Source: Lysobacter_K koreensis (GTDB taxonomy: Bacteria > Pseudomonadota > Gammaproteobacteria > Xanthomonadales > Xanthomonadaceae). From it: a stretch of DNA of 64,000 bases. Shown here one piece after another: positions 61,097 to 64,000 of the stretch; position 1 is the first letter of the stretch; each line of letters begins with the position of its first letter. Where the stretch lies: positions 124,001-188,000 of the forward strand of contig NZ_JBHTIH010000002.1 in NCBI RefSeq assembly GCF_042677045.1, in the 5' to 3' direction. A program made the translations under genes and the position numbers. Under the pieces are notes generated by a model, which was not told the origin of the DNA, did no database searches, and was given only the letters and a program-made list of their open reading frames with translations.

Positions 61097-61138
61097 ATTA
61101 CGCGCCCGACGCGCACGCGGAATGTTGATCGAGGTCAA
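61097..61138 (-). promoter_or_regulatory. Crp/Fnr-type promoter (mixed form) of the BON gene
   Basis: The box at 61125-61138 (TTGATCGAGGTCAA on the plus strand) is 22 bp from CGTAAT (minus strand, 61097-61102) in the -10 position. This is the same -10 hexamer and nearly the same spacing as at the tandem USP gene at 44493. The leader is about 27 nt and contains GGAGGGA. Confidence 0.85.
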
Positions 61139-61233
61139 CGGACGGACGGATCGGGCGCCGATCCGACCTGCAGGTGGGTACAGGGACGGCCGCCAGTGCG
61201 ATAGTTCGAGTGACTCTCCGCCGGAGCATCTGC

Positions 61234-62499
61234 ATGCCAGGCCCGCCGTTGCCTGACGACATTCTTGGACTGGGCATTGCCTTGGGCATCGGCCTGCTGA
61301 TCGGCGTCGAGCGCGAACGTGCCAAGGGCGTTGGACCCGGCCGCGCCGCCGCGGGCGTACGCACCTTCATGCTGCTCGGACTGGCCGGGTCGCTCGCGCA
61401 CCTGGTCGGTGCGGTGGGCATTCTGGTGGCGGGCATTTTCGTCACCCTCGCGATGCTCGCCAGCTATCGCCGTTCGCAGGCAGCCGACCCGGGACTGACC
61501 ACCGAAGTGGCGATGCTGCTGACGTTTTTTCTCGGCGTGCTGGCGATGCGGGCCACGCCGCTGGCCGCAGGCCTCGGCGTGGTGGTGGCGCTGGTGCTGG
61601 CCAGCAAATCGAAGCTGCACCGGTTCACGCGCCAGGTGCTGTCCGCTCAGGAGTTGCACGACCTGTTGTTGCTGGCGGCGGCCGCATTCGTGGTGCTGCC
61701 GCTGTTGCCCAATCGCACCGTCGATCCCTGGGACGCGCTCAACCCGCGCAAGCTGTGGCTGCTGGTGGTCGCGGTGATGGCGGTGAGTTCGGCCGGCTAC
61801 GTGGCGCTGCACGCGTTTGGATCGCGGCTGGGACTCGCGCTGGCGGGACTGGCGGGCGGGTTCGTGTCCAGCACGGCCACGATCGCGGCGATGGCCGATC
61901 GCGCCAAGGCCGCGCCGCAGTCGAGCCCGGCGTTCGCCAGCGCCGGGCTGATCTCCAACGTCGGCACCATCATCCAGCTGGCGATCGTGATCGCGATGCT
62001 GTCGCCAGAACTGCTCGGGTCCGCGGCATGGCCGTTGGCGGCGGCGGGCGTGGTCGCGATCGGTGCCGCCGTGGTGGCCAGCTGGCGAGCGTTCTCGTCG
62101 TCGAGCGACGGCCGCGCCCTGGCCGGCAAGCGGCCGTTCGAGCCGCTGCGGGTGTTGGCGTTCGTGGCGATCCTGGCAGCGATCGTCCTGTTGGCGGCGA
62201 TCGCGCGGCATTGGCTCGGTGCAGGCAGCCTGCCGTGGGTGCTGGCCGCGTCGGGCCTGGCGGACGTCCATGCCGCGGCCGCGTCGGCAGCGCAGCTGGT
62301 CGCGACGGGGCAGGTGGGCGCGGAGCAGGGGGTAGTGGCGGTGCTGGCCGCGCTGGCCACCAATTCCTCGGCGAAGTGCGTGGTGGCGGCGATCAAGGGC
62401 GGCCGGCAGTACGCGCTGCGGGTGATCCCGGGCATCGTGCTGATGGTGCTCGCGTTCGCGGTCACGATGGCGCTGATGCCGTCGGCCTGGCGCGTCTGA
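61234..62499 (+). CDS. MgtC/DUF4010 family membrane protein
   Basis: A 421-residue protein with about twelve membrane helices. The N-terminal MgtC/SapB-like part (GLGIALGIGLLIGVERERAKG, GVRTFMLLGLAGSLA) is followed by a DUF4010 domain (RKLWLLVVAVMAVSSAGYVALHAFGSRLGLALAGLAGGFVSSTATIAAMADRA). Function is unproven; MgtC relatives affect magnesium or phosphate homeostasis and ATP levels. I chose ATG 61234 over the GTG at 61174. It is divergent from the BON gene. Confidence 0.88.
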   Translation: MPGPPLPDDILGLGIALGIGLLIGVERERAKGVGPGRAAAGVRTFMLLGLAGSLAHLVGAVGILVAGIFVTLAMLASYRRSQAADPGLTTEVAMLLTFFLGVLAMRATPLAAGLGVVVALVLASKSKLHRFTRQVLSAQELHDLLLLAAAAFVVLPLLPNRTVDPWDALNPRKLWLLVVAVMAVSSAGYVALHAFGSRLGLALAGLAGGFVSSTATIAAMADRAKAAPQSSPAFASAGLISNVGTIIQLAIVIAMLSPELLGSAAWPLAAAGVVAIGAAVVASWRAFSSSSDGRALAGKRPFEPLRVLAFVAILAAIVLLAAIARHWLGAGSLPWVLAASGLADVHAAAASAAQLVATGQVGAEQGVVAVLAALATNSSAKCVVAAIKGGRQYALRVIPGIVLMVLAFAVTMALMPSAWRV

Positions 62500-62573
62500 A
62501 AGCCACGGCGTCCAGCGGTGCTTCGCGCACGCATTGCCTTGTGCGGGACGCGCTACCTGCATCGATGATCGGA

Positions 62574-63734
62574 TCAATCGACCCGCTGGTCGCTGGCGAT
62601 CGAGCCCGCAGGCTTGCCCGGAAGCTGCTTGCCCGGGACATACGCGCGCAGGCGCGACAGACGCCCGGCCACGCCATCCCATGCGGTCCCGGCGAACTGC
62701 TTCAAGCGTGGCGAGAACCGGCGTTCGATCAGCACATGCACCGCATACGCAATCACCAGCATGAGCAGCAAGGTGCCCCAGAACAGCAGGTGCGCGTTGA
62801 TGGCCGGGTATGCGACGTTGAAGATCATGAATCCGATGTTCTGGTGGATCAGGTACAGCGGGTAGGTGAGCGCGCCAGCCACCAGCCAGCGTTGCCGGCC
62901 AACGGCGCCGGTGCGCCGCAGTGCCACCAGCAGCATGACGACGAAGAACGCGCTGACGATTGCGCCGACCGCGAAGCGGTTCATGTCGGTATGGAAGTGT
63001 TGTTCGAATCCGGGAATACCGGCCAGCGATTGCTGCAGCGCCAGCGCCAGGCACGCCGCCATCACGCAGACGCGATAGATCGTCACCCCGCGCGACCAGA
63101 TAAGGAACGACATCGCGCCGCCGATGAAATACGCCGAGTAGCCCGTGAGCAGCAGGAATCGCAACGAGCCGATCGGGAACATCTCGAGCGCGATGCTTGC
63201 CAGCAGCCACAAGCTTAGGAAGAACTGGGCTTGGTGGATCCGTCCGATCGCCACCAGCACCGCCACCAGCGCATAGAACTGCAGTTCGACGAACAGCGAC
63301 CAGTACACGCCGTCGATCGACGGCACGCCGACGAATCCGCTCAGCATGGTCATGTTCACCAGGTACTGGGGCAGGGTCGCCGAATAGCGCTCTGCACCGA
63401 GCACCGCGATCGCGAGGAAGGTCAGCGTGCAGCAGGCCCAGAACGCCGGGTACAGGCGTACGAACCGCGACACCGCGAACGCCTTCAAGCTGCCGCGCGA
63501 GGCGGTCATCAGGATGACGAAACCGCTGATCAGGAAGAACAGTTCCACGCCCAGGTAGCCGTACTTGGCGACCGGCGCCAGCAGCGGGTACGGCATGATC
63601 GATCGGTCATCGGCGGCGTAGCCGCGGAACGCGTAGTGGAAGAACACCACCGCGAGCGCCGCGGCGAATCGCAGCAGGTCGATCTCGTTGACGCGTCGGC
63701 TTTCCATCGGTGCGGTCATGGAGGATCCACTCAC
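62574..63734 (-). CDS. Membrane acyltransferase (acyltransferase 3 family)
   Basis: A 386-residue integral membrane protein with about ten helices. The N-terminal signature is NEIDLLRFAAALAVVFFHYAFRGY, with the catalytic-type His, followed by GYLGVELFFLISGFVI and RFVRLYPAFW. Such enzymes O-acylate surface polysaccharides or lipids. The GTG start at 63734 overlaps the upstream methyltransferase stop (GTGA), which suggests coupling; ATG 63719 is an alternative. It probably belongs to a surface-glycan cluster lying to the right. Confidence 0.88.
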   Translation of the reverse strand: MSGSSMTAPMESRRVNEIDLLRFAAALAVVFFHYAFRGYAADDRSIMPYPLLAPVAKYGYLGVELFFLISGFVILMTASRGSLKAFAVSRFVRLYPAFWACCTLTFLAIAVLGAERYSATLPQYLVNMTMLSGFVGVPSIDGVYWSLFVELQFYALVAVLVAIGRIHQAQFFLSLWLLASIALEMFPIGSLRFLLLTGYSAYFIGGAMSFLIWSRGVTIYRVCVMAACLALALQQSLAGIPGFEQHFHTDMNRFAVGAIVSAFFVVMLLVALRRTGAVGRQRWLVAGALTYPLYLIHQNIGFMIFNVAYPAINAHLLFWGTLLLMLVIAYAVHVLIERRFSPRLKQFAGTAWDGVAGRLSRLRAYVPGKQLPGKPAGSIASDQRVD

Positions 63735-64000
63735 GCCCCGGCGGCCGCCGGTTGCATCGCGACGCGGCGCGTTGCGCGCGCCGGGCTGGTGGCCGCCTGC
63801 GCCTGGGGATCGCGGGCGAAGTAGAAGCCGTAGTAGCAGTCGATATCGCAGTCCGGCGCGAACGGCACTTCCAGGTGGCGTTCGAACGTCTCCCAGCGGT
63901 CGACGATGGAGTAGCCCAGCGCCTGCATGCCGGCGACGAACTCCGGCACCGCCGATACCCGATAGGGGCAGATCGCGAAACCGATGTTCTGCAATGTGAA
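63731..64000 (-). CDS. Putative methyltransferase (TIGR04325-like), C-terminal part
   Basis: The gene enters from the right edge; about 89 residues are visible. The segment LQNIGFAICPYRVSAVPEFVAGMQALGYSIVDRWE and the end DIDCYYGFYFARD resemble the C-terminus of TIGR04325-type methyltransferases found in polysaccharide clusters. An Ala/Arg-rich tail of about 25 residues follows. The TTG near 63994 is internal, since the frame continues to the window edge. Confidence 0.7.
   Translation of the reverse strand, partial: FTLQNIGFAICPYRVSAVPEFVAGMQALGYSIVDRWETFERHLEVPFAPDCDIDCYYGFYFARDPQAQAATSPARATRRVAMQPAAAGA

Noticed and set aside
62560..62575. ATGATCGGATCAA near the acyltransferase stop as an FNR box
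   Set aside because: The half-sites are too close together and it lies at a gene end.

Overview
The window reads as a GC-rich gammaproteobacterial chromosome, most likely Lysobacteraceae/Xanthomonadaceae (Lysobacter, Luteimonas, Thermomonas or a relative). This rests on conserved gene order (rpsP-rimM-trmD-rplS; pncC-lexA-recA-recX-alaS-csrA-tRNA-Ser-tRNA-Arg), a LexA operator of the TTAGTA...TACTAA kind known from xanthomonads, a GTAG-type palindrome, and secreted-protease and TonB-receptor genes typical of the family. Taxonomy is inferred from these features, not from a search. I saw no insertion sequence, prophage or CRISPR array.

Layout: (1) 1-4.3 kb: the end of an unknown gene and a large secreted S8 protease closed by a strong terminator. 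(2) 4.4-10.6 kb: housekeeping genes rpsP, rimM, trmD, rplS, hslR, a DUF937 gene and mutS. (3) 10.8-13.4 kb: a TonB-dependent receptor. (4) 13.5-20.2 kb: pncC, lexA with an operator touching its start codon, recA, recX, alaS, csrA with a hairpin leader, and two tRNA genes with promoter and terminators. (5) 20.4-30.3 kb: an FNR-type oxygen sensor facing one long minus-strand operon for cbb3 oxidase and its assembly (ccoN-O-Q-P, a small membrane protein, ccoG, fixH, ccoI, ccoS, a TauE/SafE-like protein), driven by a near-ideal FNR promoter. (6) 30.5-43.6 kb: a denitrification and NO-handling block: azurin, SCO, SUMF1-like protein, nirK fused to cytochrome c, a divergent porin, a quinol-type norB, a second FNR-like regulator, hemN, an alternative oxidase, a SirB-like protein and nnrS. 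(7) 43.8-62.5 kb: a stress/dormancy-like block: three universal stress proteins, small membrane proteins, a hydrolase, an SDR, Hsp20, an sll1863-like periplasmic protein, a DUF883 protein, a beta-CASP metallo-hydrolase, a shortened ribonucleotide-reductase-like protein, a third Crp/Fnr regulator, a sensor kinase/response regulator pair, a Cu-ATPase, a flavodoxin, a BON protein and a DUF4010 protein. (8) 62.5-64 kb: an acyltransferase and the end of a methyltransferase gene.

The main result is regulatory. From 30 to 61 kb, about fifteen promoters carry 14-bp inverted repeats of the form TTGAN-N4-NTCAA (Crp/Fnr-family boxes). At many of them a plausible -10 hexamer lies where a class II FNR promoter would put it, with the box centred near -41.5. 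The half-sites differ (TTGAT, TTGAC, TTGAG), and the window encodes three Crp/Fnr regulators: two with FNR-type iron-sulfur cysteines and one without. Together these suggest one low-oxygen/NO regulon joining high-affinity respiration, nitrite-to-N2O denitrification, an NO-insensitive bypass oxidase and a survival programme resembling in content the mycobacterial DosR dormancy regulon. Start codons were chosen by hand from ribosome-binding sites, overlaps and family N-termini.
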